Below are positions 1-11,633 of a stretch of DNA of 64,000 nucleotides, in pieces. The position numbers were made by a program, and so were the translations under genes. The notes under the pieces are model-generated. The model did not search any database and was not told the DNA's origin. It worked only from the letters and a program-made list of their open reading frames with translations. This DNA is from Erythroxylum novogranatense. Taxonomy: Eukaryota; Streptophyta; Magnoliopsida; Malpighiales; Erythroxylaceae. The stretch's first letter is position 1; every line of letters begins with the position of its first letter. The DNA is taken from NCBI GenBank assembly GCA_029891385.1, contig CM057234.1, forward strand, positions 17,780,350 to 17,844,349, written 5' to 3'.

Positions 1-162
1 ATTATTATTATAATTATACATAATAATAACAATAATAATAAATATATTATAATTATAATAATAAATATATAATAATTATTATTATTATTATATAATTCAT
101 ATTTATTGTTAATCAAATTATTATTACAAATTATTCAAATTTATTATTATTATGTGTAATTA

Positions 163-199
<37 letters not shown>

Positions 200-240
200 A
201 TTTTTATTTATTATTATTCAAATTTATTATTATTATTATT

Positions 241-276
<36 letters not shown>

Positions 277-1204
277 ATTGTTATTAGTATATAATTTTAT
301 TTATTATTATCCAAAATTATTATTACAATCTATTCAAATTTATTATTATTATGTATAATTATAATAATTATAATTATAATAATTATAATTATATAATATG
401 TATTTATTAATAATAATTGTTATAATAATTATAATTGTTATTAGTATATATTTTTATTTAGATAATTATTGTTATTAGTATAATATATTTATTATTATAA
501 TTATTCTAATAGTCTATTAAATATTATACTTATTATATTATTATTGTAATAAGAAGACTAAATTTAATAATAAAACAAGAAAATTTATAATAATAAGCAA
601 TTTTATAATAATATTAGAAGTTACGATATATGCATTTAACCATAATAAGGAATTTAATAATAATAATAATAATACTAAGATTAATAATATATTTAATTAC
701 AAAATTCCTAAGATTTATAATAATAAGTATAGATATTCAACTCCTGAAAATAATAATAATAATAATAAATAATATATATAATAAAATAATAAAAAATAAT
801 TATAATTATAATTATAATTATAATAGTCAAAATTATAAGGAATATAAAATTAATCAGAATAGTAAAGTTAATAATAATGAGAAGAAAATTACTAATTATA
901 ACAAATTTTATAATAATAATAATAATAATTCAAATAATTTATAAATGTAATAATCGTAACGAATATTATAATTACAATAATAATACTATTACTAGTAATA
1001 ATAATAATAATAAATATAACACAATTATTAATAAAATTATTAACAAGGAATTTAATAATACTTATAATAAAAATAAAAATTAATAACAACAAGCAATTTT
1101 ATAATAATATTAGAAATTAAGATATATGCATTTAGTCATAACAAGGAATTTAATAATAATAATACTACTACTAACAATAAATATAATTAACCAATTAAAA
1201 AAAC

Positions 1205-1271
<67 letters not shown>

Positions 1272-1320
1272 GTTATTTTTCTTTAATTATTTTTATTATT
1301 TTAATTTGTCTCAAATATGA
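1..1320. repeat. ATT/TAA microsatellite block with internal direct repeat
   Basis: Nearly the whole stretch is made of A and T, with long runs of ATT, TAA, TTG and ATA triplets. Examples are a GTT run near 243-275 and a TAA run near 1206-1270. A segment starting at 598 recurs from about 1094 with few changes, giving a direct repeat with a period near 496 bp, so the block grew partly by segmental duplication. The short reading frames here encode only homopolymeric Asn, Ile, Leu or Tyr runs and are not genes. This is seen directly in the sequence. Confidence 0.9.
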
Positions 1321-1532
1321 TAAGAATGATTATTTTAATATGAATGATTAAAGTTTTGATATTTAATAAATTATTTATTTATTAATGATATTAAATAATA
1401 TAATTAAATTCTTAAACTTTTTAAATTTGAGTCTTAATAACAATAAGACATTTATTTCAATTCCTTTGTTACAAATCATGCTTACAACTACGTTACAACT
1501 CATTAATTCAAACCTAATTTAGACACTTAAAC

Positions 1533-2262
1533 CAAATTGGCTTCTTACGTTCTTCTTTTTTATATAAGACACTGCAAATTTCCGAGGGAATGGATCTCGT
1601 AGTTATGTCTAGGTCTTCATTGGAGTATGCAGTTGGTTGTTAAAGACACCATGTTGAAGTCTCATAGTGAAAGCACGTGCATGGATCATTTCTATCTAGT
1701 CACAAACCCTAGGGTCATTAGCAACACATAAACAAAGATCGTCTCAAAGTTTCAAGCTCTCTAATTGCTATATTAAATGTTTACCATTACGAAGAGTACC
1801 CCTGTCCAAACTTGATTAGATAAAGTAAGCTACGAAGAGGATTAACAAAGGAGATAGAAATAAAATAATATAGACTGAAAGCAGAAATTAGCAGAGGAAA
1901 CCAATTGATATCTCGTTATATGAGATGACAATTATCTTAATTTTTTTTTAAAGTAACCAACGGGGTATGTGATGTCTCTATGTTCATGTGAAGATTTCCA
2001 TGTGGGCGCGTTGGAAGAGTGCGGCGAACGTCGAGCTTCAAAGGTTGAATGGCCATGAATGAAAATGGGCATCAATCAAAAGCAAAGATGAAGTATACTA
2101 CGAATAGAGACGTGGCCCTTTTGCTTGGAACGTTTCAATTTGTAGTTACTGTTAGGTAATGTAATAGGCATATGCGTAGCTTTCAAGCGTGCATTGAATA
2201 TGAAAGCTATTGTGTTTTCAATTCTAATAAAAGGGTTATATCACATAGTACTAGATTCCCAT
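1533..2262. repeat. Duplicated noncoding segment, copy 1, left part
   Basis: This stretch aligns by eye with 13180-14032. Shared landmarks are an ACCAAATTGGC box, a TATATAAGACAC motif near 1561, a TTCCGAGGGAATGG block, an AGCACGTGCATGG block with a CACGTG core, and the final TCTAATAAAAGGGTT. Copy 1 lacks roughly 80 bp present in copy 2 near 13300-13370. No reading frame is kept in both copies, so it is probably noncoding. The Copia element at 2296-9214 separates it from its right part at 9215-9400. Confidence 0.8.
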
Positions 2263-2295
2263 TAAATGTTTGTTGTCTCAAAAAATTCAACAAAT

Positions 2296-2763
2296 GGATA
2301 TTTTTTACTTTTTTCATAAAGTTGGACAATATTTAATTGCATTTTCAGTTTTACAATAATTTATAGTTAAGTTATATAATTTGATCTAAATAAAGATAAT
2401 AAAGTGATTCAATAAATGATTTACATTAATGGGTCGAAGTATGTGTGAAAAATAAATCTTGATCAGTATGAACCGGATTCATATCGAACCTGTGATCAGA
2501 AAGCTCGATCTGGACGTTATATATAAAGGTTAAGGTCTCTTGTAGTTAATAAGAGAGCTTATATTTTGATAAAACTATAGAAAGACGTTAACTGCATTCT
2601 AATGAACAGTTCCCATGAAAACAACTATAGAATCGCGCTCATTTCGGGTTCAGAAAACTCGTTTTAAGTTATGGAACTCAAATAAGTTATTTTCCACATT
2701 TCTTCGTTTATTACCTTTTCACGTTCAATCGGGATACGTAACTAAGGCTTCGTTAGTGTTGTA
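2296..2763 (+). repeat. 5' LTR of Copia-1
   Basis: It begins TGGATAT and matches 8727-9214 along its length. Shared features include the AAGTTGGACA/AAGTTAGACA region, ATATATAAAGGTTAAG and the CGTTCAATC near the end. TATATAAAGG near 2521 is a plausible LTR promoter TATA box because it is kept in both LTRs. Confidence 0.88.
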
Positions 2764-2764
2764 G

Positions 2765-2776
2765 TGATATTAGAGC
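2765..2776 (+). other. Primer-binding site remnant of Copia-1
   Basis: TGATATTAGAGC lies one base after the 5' LTR. It differs at two positions from TGGTATCAGAGC, the initiator-tRNA-Met site usual in plant Copia elements. Both differences are transitions, as expected from decay of methylated DNA. Confidence 0.7.
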
Positions 2777-4189
2777 GGTAAAATGATCATGTGTTTAAAA
2801 ACAAAGATTTTTTTGTTTTTTTTATAAGATTTTCAGAGAGTTAACTTTTATTACTTAGTTTTTTCTTACTTTTTATTGCATGAAATTGGTATAAATGTGA
2901 TTAACCTTGAGAAACGGGTTAAAAACGATCCCGAGAGTGAGAAAAACGAACCCAAAACTCCCCAAAAATTGCCATTTTTCAACGAGGGAGTGCCTCACAG
3001 TCGGTCGCGTATATACCCTAATGGTGAGCAGTGGCGCAGGTGGGGACGACGCGTCTGACATGTGTATTAGCATGGAGAAATACTGACCGAACATGTGTCT
3101 GGTGCGTGTGCGCACCTCTGATACGAGCACACTCGCAGCTAACGTCACCCGTACAAAATTTCTACAATAATATAAAAAATAAAAAAATTTCAGATTTTGC
3201 ATTAGGGTACACCGTAGTGTTTTGGGTCAATTTTTAGGTTTGATAAATTTATAAAGTAAAATTTCCTTTTTTTTGGATTTATTACATTAATAATAAAATG
3301 AAGTTTAACTCCATAAAAGGAATTAAGGCGTTTTGAATCCGATTTCAAGTAAATTTTCATGCTTTGGACATCACATGTGGGAGATACTTAAAGTCTTCGT
3401 GTCTTATGTCTGATGTTTAGTGTTCGGAATCAATGATAGTTAATCAGAAAAGGTTTTAAGACATTCTGAAACCATTTTTTAGTAAATTTTCGTGCAACAA
3501 ACTTGTCATAAGGGAGATACATGAGGTTCTTGTGTCTCAGATGATCGGTTCACTGTCCAGTAAAGCACGATAGTCTCTCTAATGAGATTTTTTCCTTTAC
3601 GAAAGTCTCAAATAAAGTTTTCAAAGAATGTCTTTAGCACGAGTGTATGACAATGAGACTGTGCATTCGGGCTTTTGTATTTATTGATGTTACATTATCA
3701 CATATCATATGCTCATAAAGAATGTAAGGATAATATAAAGATGTATCCCTTGTATTTGTGGATTTTTTAAGTGTTGATGAGGACATAATCACCACAATGC
3801 CCTTTTGAGTTAGTATTTTGAATTATTTTGCTTACACGTTAGGGGATGTCTCTGATCTCATATTTGGTTATCCTGCCCACAAGTGTTGGCCTTGCATGAG
3901 ATTTTGAGATATGCATAAAAGCATTGGATAGAGGAAAGTTAATGTTTGAATGATCTATTCGCCCACAGGTGGTAGTGTCGTGAGAGTTGGTACTCTGATC
4001 GCTTTTATGTAGAGGTCTAGTTGCATATATTATGTATTTAACCCGCATATGTTTCATAATATGAGTGACCGAATTCTTAATAAAGATACATTTTAATGGC
4101 TTTGAGTATCATTGTTATCCTACATTTGTGTTGATCTAAATATTATCATTTTGCAATCACTTCTTCAGTCAATAATATCAGTGTCACCA

Positions 4190-4930
4190 TTAAAACCCTG
4201 ATCAGTTTCAATACAAAGAAGTGGACAGATGATGTATTGAATGCTATGGAGATAACTAAGGTTGATATGGCCATACAAACGGATACACTATCTCTAGCTA
4301 CATCTATAAGCTCAAGAGCTCATAAAACAACTTATGTAGCCTAGGATCAGTCTAACAGATTATGTCTTATGACCATTAAGAGATTCATACCTGACCATAT
4401 GTTTAGTGGATTTCTGAGCATAGACACAATGAAGGAGTTTCTTGGAAATATCACCCAGAGATACACAGTCTCAGTTACTGTTGAGACAAGTGCTTTGATG
4501 AAAGAATTATTCTTCATAAGGTATACAGGAGAAGGGGGAGTAATGGAGTACATATCAAGAATGATCTTTCTTCACATTAGATTAACGATGCAAAACATTC
4601 CTCTTCCTAATGTCTTTATAATTCACTAGACTCTGAATACACTCCCTCCAGAGTATAGTAATCTGGTGTGACATTATTCACTGAATGAGGAATGAGACTT
4701 CAATGCTTTGATTGCCCATTACATTGTTGAGAAGGAGAAACTCAAGCTTATTACCCCTACAGTCCTCGAAGTAACCAAAGTGAAAGCAAAGATGAAACCT
4801 GTTAAGATAAAAGGTAAAATGACTAAATCTTCTCTATATACTGATGATGGTCAATTCAATGCTGGTAAAGGTCTACATGACATAAAGAAGCTAGCAATAT
4901 GAGGCCTAAAAAGGAAAAAATGAGACCATC
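4190..4930 (+). pseudogene. Gag (UBN2-type) remnant of Copia-1
   Basis: Translation gives a Copia capsid-like protein of the UBN2 family: a KKWTDDVLNAME-like start, then an IPDHMFSGF...AKEFL-type segment, then a LMKELFFIRYTGEGGVMEYI segment, and a basic Lys-rich tail. Stop codons interrupt it near 4342, 4627 and 4670. The longest open pieces are 4369-4629 and 4708-4902. I saw no CCHC zinc knuckle, which may be lost. In intact elements this protein forms the virus-like particle; here it cannot be made whole. Confidence 0.72.
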
Positions 4931-5394
4931 ATGTAACTCCTTGACTTATTAAATTATGAATCTAATTTGGGATAGCTGCATTAAGTTCTTAGTAGCTATA
5001 TAGTGGAGCATCTGATTAAAGTGCTTCTACGATGCAGGGGTTCATATCCAGGATAAAGCCAAATAAAGGAAAGGAGAAACTGATGGTTCACAGCAATGAA
5101 GAAATGGAAGTACTATCGATAGGGGATGTATATACTGAACCTTGTTGTAAAGCTCACATTTGTTTTACACGACATATTTTATATGTGATCTTTGTATCAA
5201 TTTTGGATAAAGAAGGTTAATGTTTTGTTTTTAATGCTTTTGTTGTACAGTTGTTGTTTATGCAAAATATAATGGTACAACTTTCTTGTTATATGGTTTG
5301 TATAGAATGTGTCTTACCCCAAATTATATGTATGCTTCTTCATATCTTGCTAAACAAGTCATGAAATGAAGGACCCTGATGAATGAAAAGTCAT

Positions 5395-5960
5395 ACATGG
5401 TGTGGCATAAAAGTTTAGGCCACATTTTCAAAGCTAGGTTGAGAGATTAATTAAGGAAAGCATTCTCTCAATTCTAGATTATGAGGATCTGAAAACATGT
5501 GCTGACTGTCATAAGGGTAAGTTGATTGAAATAAGGATATAAAGGTCAACTTATACTTTTAACTTGTTGAGTCTGATACATATAGATATCTGTAGACCTT
5601 ATATAGTTTCATTATGCAATTCTAAATATATTTTGACATTTGTTGATGATTATCCCCATTACAGTTATATGTTCTTGCTTAAAGATTGAAGGTTGAGAAC
5701 CAATTGGAAAAATCCATCCAAAGTGTCAGATCTAACTGTGGAGGAGAGTATCATGGCAAACATGATGTTTCAGGACTTGAAATGGTATGTTTGCCAGATA
5801 TAAGGAATCGGTTGGAATAGTGACTTGATTCACTATGCCAGGTAGCCCTAAGCAAAATTGGTGTGTTGCCAAAAGGCATAACTACACCGTAAAGGACTTG
5901 AAAAAATTGATGCAGAATAGGACTAATCTACATGATTATCTAGAGGTGTGAAAACCCAGC
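5395..5960 (+). pseudogene. Pre-integrase and integrase remnant of Copia-1
   Basis: Broken frames show the pre-integrase signature WHKSLGH followed by CADCHKGK, then an integrase-core-like stretch reading HIDICRPY and YILTFVDDYPHYSYMF. This is the order expected in Copia polyproteins after Gag and protease. Several stops (for example near 5540) and frame changes remove function. The DSG protease motif was not located. Confidence 0.7.
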
Positions 5961-6629
5961 CTTGCACATATTTGTGTATGAGGCTACCCTATTAGGGTTA
6001 TATAACCCTTGTAAAGAAATTTACATGCTCATTCCGTTCACTACTATTTAGTAAGATATCTCATCTATTTTAAAGGTACAAATTTTACTGTAGAAAATGA
6101 GGGACCAAAAGTGTGGAATCATAAATAGCTAAGTTTCTGAAATATGATGTCTATGATGATGGTGGGCCTATTGACCTTTAAGATGATAATAAGGAGGATA
6201 CTACAGTTATCATGTACCTGCTACTCATACAGTTAGATCTCGTGGGTCTAAGTCTTTGTATCATGCCTGTATAGGAATAGGAACCCATACCTGTACACAT
6301 AAAGGCTCCTGGGGTTACAAAATCTAATTCAGTTATGTAGATCCATTAGAATGAGATGACATGTTATCTTCATTTGATTTCATAGTCTATCAGGTCAGCA
6401 AGACTATAATATTAGACATGTTACGAATCCAATTACTTTTACAGAAATTGTTTTTGGACCCAATGTAGATTTGTGGTGAGATGCAATGACTGATAACATG
6501 CAAGCCATGAAACATAATAAGGTTTGGGAGCTAATTGATTTACAGCATAACTGCAAACCTATCAATTGTAAATGAAGTTTCAAGACTTAAAGAATTTCGG
6601 GATAAAGTTTAGTAGTTTATGGGCTCTCT

Positions 6630-7290
6630 TAGTTGCCTAATAGTTCATTCAGAAAGAAAGGTTAACTTTAAAGTTACATTTTCTCTCGTATCCTCGTAGG
6701 ATATATTTTGAATGATTATGTCAATTGTAGCGCCTGATGATATAGTGTCACATCATATGGTTGTCAAAATCACTTTCCTAAATAAAGACCTTTATGAAGA
6801 GGTCTATAAAGGATAACCTAAAGGCTTTTAGGATCCAAATGAAACTGACATGATGTGCACGTTAAGCAAATCAATATATGGTTTATATCAAACCTTCTGA
6901 AAGTGATACCTTACATTTGATAAAGTTTGACCTCTTTTGGATTCATGAAAAATAAAGTTAAAAAGATTTTTATATTATGAGGTTAGGGGGAGCAAAGTTA
7001 TCATCCTATTACTGCATGTGGATGATATATTACTTACGTCAAATTACTTGACCATATTATACAAGGTTAAGCAACTTTTGTTCAAGAACTTTGACATGAA
7101 GGACATTAGCGTAGCATCTTCTATCCTAGATATTCAGATTCATCTGGATAAATCTCAATACTCATCAAACCTCTCACAGAATGCATATATTGAGTTTGTG
7201 TTACAAAGGTTTAATACGGTTAACTGTAAACCTATTGTAACATGTATCTCTCATAGTAAAAGATAATCTTTCGTACAGTATTCAAAGAAC
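6630..7290 (+). pseudogene. Reverse transcriptase remnant of Copia-1
   Basis: Fragments recall a Copia reverse transcriptase: a LYEEVY-like piece near 6790, a SIYGLYQT piece near 6870, and the catalytic motif region reading VDDILLTSN at 7018-7044. NFDMKDISVASSILDIQIHL and a LSQNAYIEFVLQRFN segment then match the conserved Copia C-terminal part. The open piece 7018-7266 is the best preserved. Frameshifts before it and a stop after it make this a pseudogene. Confidence 0.82.
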
Positions 7291-7479
7291 AAAATAGAGA
7301 GAGAGGTTATAAGGAACGTTCCATATTCTAGTACATTTGGTAGCCTAATGTATGCTCGGGTAAGTACTAAGTGGAACATTACATTTACTGGACTATTTGG
7401 TCAACATCTGGTTAACCCAGGTATAGAATATCGAAATGCAGTCAAACGGGTGTTGAGATACTAAAGGGAATCAATGATC

Positions 7480-7990
7480 ATATGTTGACATATAGAAATG
7501 TCAACGGACTAAACCTCATAGGGAATTCAAATTTAGATTTTATCTATGTATTCGGATGATCGAAAGTCCATTTAAGGTTACAGTTTTACGTTTGCAGATG
7601 GTACAATGCCATGGAAGTATGTCAAGTAGACACGGGTGATTTCCTTGACCATGCATGCAGAGTGTATGCTATAGGGTTGTTTTACAGACAGTTTAACTTA
7701 GAAACTTGATTTCTGAGTTGCCTGTGGTTAATTCAATAGCTAGACCTATTCGGTTATATTGTAATAATGTTGATGCTATGTTGTTTACAACAATAAGAAC
7801 ATCACAGTGTCTATGCATTTGAAGGTCAAATTCTTGACCATAAAGGAGTTGTCACGAAAAGGTAATATTAAGGTTAAGAGCATTTAAAGACTGAGGATTT
7901 GTTAGCTAATTTTTTAACTAAAGGACTTCGTCCACTTGTGTTTGAGATACTAGTATACGGTATAGGTGTTTTGAAGTCCTTAAACACAGT
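7480..7990 (+). pseudogene. RNase H remnant of Copia-1
   Basis: Broken frames between the reverse transcriptase and the 3' LTR show pieces expected of Copia RNase H, such as a YCNNVDAMLF-like stretch near 7760 and an ANFLTKGL-like end near 7905. Multiple stops and frame changes are present. Its position just upstream of the polypurine tract supports the assignment. Confidence 0.6.
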
Positions 7991-8710
7991 TAGTTAGGGG
8001 ATCATTATATTTGCTCCATGTACATTAGTACAATTATACATTTGATTTATTGTAACAGTATGGTAGTTTATCAATAAAGATGATTATCATTTATCCTCAA
8101 TAATACATGTTATCATACATTGTCACAATAGTATGAAAGTTTTAAGATTTGTGTCAATCTTAAGCATTTAAAGGTCATTGGGCATATATACAGATTAACC
8201 TTGAGCCAATATCATTTTGACATATACAGTTTGATACAGATATCAATAAAGTTTGATATGATATAGGGGATATAAGTTTTTAATCTTATAAAGGTTCTCT
8301 AATACAGTTTAGCATTCAGTTGGAGAACATAAAGATTTTCTCTTATGTTGTTTAGCATTCAGTGAGAGAAAACAAGATTTCTTTAATACAGTTTAGCATA
8401 AAGTTGGAGAAATCGAAACCTACAAACGAAGATAATATAATTTAGATCATACAGGTATCATCTTAGTTTGTCATATTCTATTTTTTGATTCATGTTAGTA
8501 AGGTATTAGATATGCGTGATTGTATTGCATCTGTGTCACACATGACACATGTATTTGATACTTTTCGGTATCAAAAGTCTTGTAAGACGAAATAATGGAC
8601 TTTCATTATCTTTGAATCAAATGTTTTGTTTTTAAAGTTAGTCGACTACAGTAGCGTAACTTAATCGAGTTTTTAAAATTATTTAAAATTGAGTCAACAC
8701 TGCGTATTGT

Positions 8711-8726
8711 CCAAGGGGGAGAATCT
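8711..8726 (+). other. Polypurine tract of Copia-1
   Basis: CCAAGGGGGAGAATCT directly precedes the 3' LTR. It is the typical plus-strand primer of plant Copia elements and fixes both the orientation and the left edge of the 3' LTR. Confidence 0.85.
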
Positions 8727-9214
8727 TGGATATCTTTTACTTTTCTCATAAAGTTAGACAGCATTTAATTGCATTTTTGAATTTTACAATAATTTATCGG
8801 TTAAGATACGTAATTTAATCCAGATAAAGATAATAAAATAGCCTAATAAATGATCTAAATTAATGAGTCAAGTCCATGTGAAACCAAACCAATATTGGGT
8901 TTGTGATTAGGAAGCCCAATATGAATGCTATATATAAAGGTTAAGATTTCTTGTAGTTGCTCATATCATTCGTAAGTATAAGTATTCTCTGACTCATAAA
9001 GAGAGCTTACGTTTTGAGAAAACTGTAAAAAAAAATGTTAACCGTATTTTGGTGAACAGTTTCCATATAAAGGCAGTGGATTCGCATTCATTTCGGCTTT
9101 GGAAATTTTGTTTGAAGTTATGGAACCAAAATCAAGTGTTTTTCACATTTTTTCGTTTATTGCCCTTTCGCGTTCAATCCACAATACGTAATTAAGGTAT
9201 CATTACGTGTTACA
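8727..9214 (+). repeat. 3' LTR of Copia-1
   Basis: It begins TGGATAT straight after the polypurine tract and aligns with 2296-2763. It ends near TTACA, after which the sequence resumes homology with 14033-14222. At 488 bp it is slightly longer than the 5' copy because of small indels. Confidence 0.86.
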
Positions 9215-9400
9215 AACCCTTCTTACACTTTCGTTATTTTTGGGACTGAGAGAATACAATAAAGTTGTAAGAGATAAACTTCGTATGCTCGAGAAATGTT
9301 AAATTGTCTTAAACAACCATTAAAATTAGTAGTTAGAAATACGTTTCCTGAATAAAGAAACGAAGACAATTATTTCAATCAAAGTACAGGATACAAAAAG
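9215..9400. repeat. Duplicated noncoding segment, copy 1, right part
   Basis: This aligns with 14033-14222: a TTATTTTTGGGA block, GAATACAATAAA, GTAAGAGATAAACTTC, AAACAACCATT and CCTGAATAAA occur in the same order. With 1533-2262 it forms one copy cut by Copia-1, so the duplication copy existed before that insertion. Confidence 0.8.
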
Positions 9401-10405
9401 ACTTTTTGTAGAGATAAAGTTGAACTGAAAATTTGAAAGGAAAACAATAGAAAATGTAGCCTTTAGTAAGCTTAGCATACACTAAGTTCTACAAATCCTA
9501 CAACGGGAAATAGATGTGGGAAATAGATGATGAAGAAGGGGCCAACAAGTCCTATCTAAGTTATTAAGCCATCCGCCAACTTAGGAATGATCACCACAAA
9601 ATATGCAGCTTGATAATAAATTATCTCAAAGAAGCAAGTAAAAGAAATTAAGTACGTACTAGGTTCTTTTGGTAATTAGAAAATACATATTTGATTTGTA
9701 ATTTACTTTTTAACAATAAATAATTAATAATTATGTAATAATCAATATAATACGAAAAATAATCTATTTTCTCTATTTTACGTAAAATTATAAACAGGTT
9801 TTATACATTTTCAGTTGAGATGTAAATTATATTATAAATGAAGAGAGATAAATATGAAAGTTACTAAAAATTTATATTTATAATTATTAATTGAAATATA
9901 TCATTTCAAAAAAAGTCTTAAAAATGTGAAGAGTATATGAAGTAAATTACATTTCATATAAATAGATGTTAAATATTTTCTTTTCATTTTATGTTTTATC
10001 ATAAATTAATAGGTTACTATTTTAAAATCAAATGCATTAACAATAAATATAAGCGGATAATAATTATGTTATCAAAAGTACATATATTTAAATCAATATA
10101 ATATTTTAATAAATACAAAAATATTTTATAACATACTTTAACTTTTATAACATATTCACAAATTTTAAAATACATTAATAATTAAAATATTTGGATATAT
10201 GTAAACTAAATATATGACGTTAATATTGTATATAAATATGCACATATTACAAAATAATTATTTTTTTAATAATTAATTATTTATATGTATATTTGTGCCC
10301 ACGTTAAACGTTTTGGCTATCGAGAGAGCGAGACACGGGCGATGCACTATTCTTGCTTAACCATGAGTTAATGAATTCATCCAAAGTTTCATAAACGCAT
10401 ACTTA
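9401..10405. other. AT-rich spacer, no gene seen
   Basis: The stretch is strongly AT-rich with short repeats of TAATTA and ATATAA. I see no long reading frame, RNA gene or transposon end. It holds the unduplicated DNA between the copy-1 segment and the MITE. Confidence 0.6.
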
Positions 10406-11633
10406 GGCCCTGTTTGGTTGGATGTTAATTAATGAAATAGAATGTAATAGAATGGAAGGGAATGGAATGGTTTATAATATAATGAAATGGTTTATAATAA
10501 AAGTTGTTTGGAAAGAATGGAAGGGTTAATAATGTAATGAGTGAAATATTGTTTGGAAGATGGATGGAATGGAATGTAATGTATAATAAATGACTTTTAT
10601 ATTCTTATATTAAAATAGTTGTTGCAGGAGGTTTATTATTTTATTATTAATTATATAAAATATTAGTATTAATTATTTAATATATTTTATTTTATTTTAT
10701 GTGATTTATATTAAAAATAATTTATTTATATAAAATATATACAAACAATTAAAGAATACTTTTTTACATATTTTCTATTTTCATTAATAAATTTTTTATT
10801 AAATTTATTGTTAATTGTCTACAATTTATTATTAATTGTATAAAATATTATTATTAATTATTTAATATTTTATTTTATTTTATTTTATGAGATTTTATAT
10901 ATAAAATAATTTATTTTATTTTCATTTATATAGAAATATATACAAACAATTAAAGAATAATTTTAAATATATTTTCTATTTTCATTAATAAAATTTTATT
11001 TATTTTTAATTATATACAATTTATTATTAATTATATAAAATTATTATTAATTATTTAATAAATTTTATTATATTAAATTTATATTTATATTTAAAATAAT
11101 TTATTTATATTTTATTTATATAGAAATATATACAAACCAGAATAATTTTTAATATATTTTTATTAATGAAAATAGAAAATATATAAAATTATTATTTAAT
11201 TGTTTTGAGATATTTCTATATAAATAAAATAAATAAATAAATTTTAAATATAAATATTTTATTTTATCATTAAATATATATAATTTATTATTAATAATAT
11301 AAAATATTACTATCAATTATTTAATAAAATTTATTATATTAAATATTACTATATTCTATTTAATATATTAATATTATGATTTGATCGAGTTGATATTAAG
11401 AAAAATTATTGAGGGTATATTAGGTAGTATGTATTTATTAGTTTACGTTTCATTATAAACCCTCCGAATCGGAGGTTTCTTATTTTCACTGTTTAAGATG
11501 GAATAGAACGCAATATGAAACCCTTCGCTTTCATTCCAGTCCATTCTATTTTATCATGAAACCTTCAAACAAACGATGAAAGTATGTTATGTTCTATCTC
11601 ATCCTATTATTAACCCTCAAACCAAACAGGGCT
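10406..11633. mobile_element. Harbinger/Tourist-type MITE (non-autonomous)
   Basis: It starts GGCCCTGTTTGGTT and ends AACCAAACAGGGCT, an imperfect terminal inverted repeat, flanked on both sides by TTA (10403-10405 and 11634-11636). A TTA target duplication with these ends is the hallmark of the PIF/Harbinger superfamily. No transposase frame is present. The interior holds about three direct repeats of 190-200 bp (landmark ACAAAC at 10741, 10942 and 11132). An inverted partial copy around 11155-11260 could fold with the third repeat. Confidence 0.85.

Larger units (their letters stand above)
2296..9214 (+). mobile_element. Decayed Copia LTR retrotransposon (Copia-1)
   Basis: A direct LTR pair (2296-2763 and 8727-9214) bounds an interior with a primer-binding-site remnant, Gag, pre-integrase, integrase, reverse transcriptase and RNase H remnants in Copia order, and a polypurine tract. 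Every coding segment is cut by stops or frameshifts, so the element is dead. The LTRs differ at many positions and by small indels, which points to an old insertion. A possible target duplication is ACAAA (2291-2295 and 9212-9216), but using it would mean the right LTR ends in TT rather than CA, so it is uncertain. The element sits inside copy 1 of the duplicated segment. Confidence 0.9.

Noticed and set aside
152..1320. Several 60-100-codon frames in the AT-rich left end
   Set aside because: They encode only Asn, Ile, Leu and Tyr runs from triplet microsatellites.
2873..3237. Overlapping frames on both strands in the Copia-1 leader
   Set aside because: They fall between primer site and Gag, show no family motif, and lie in a decayed element.
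4980..5050. tRNA-like stretch with GGGGTTCATATCC within Copia-1
   Set aside because: The B-box match is imperfect, no proper D-arm or acceptor stem pairs, and it lies within decayed retroelement sequence.
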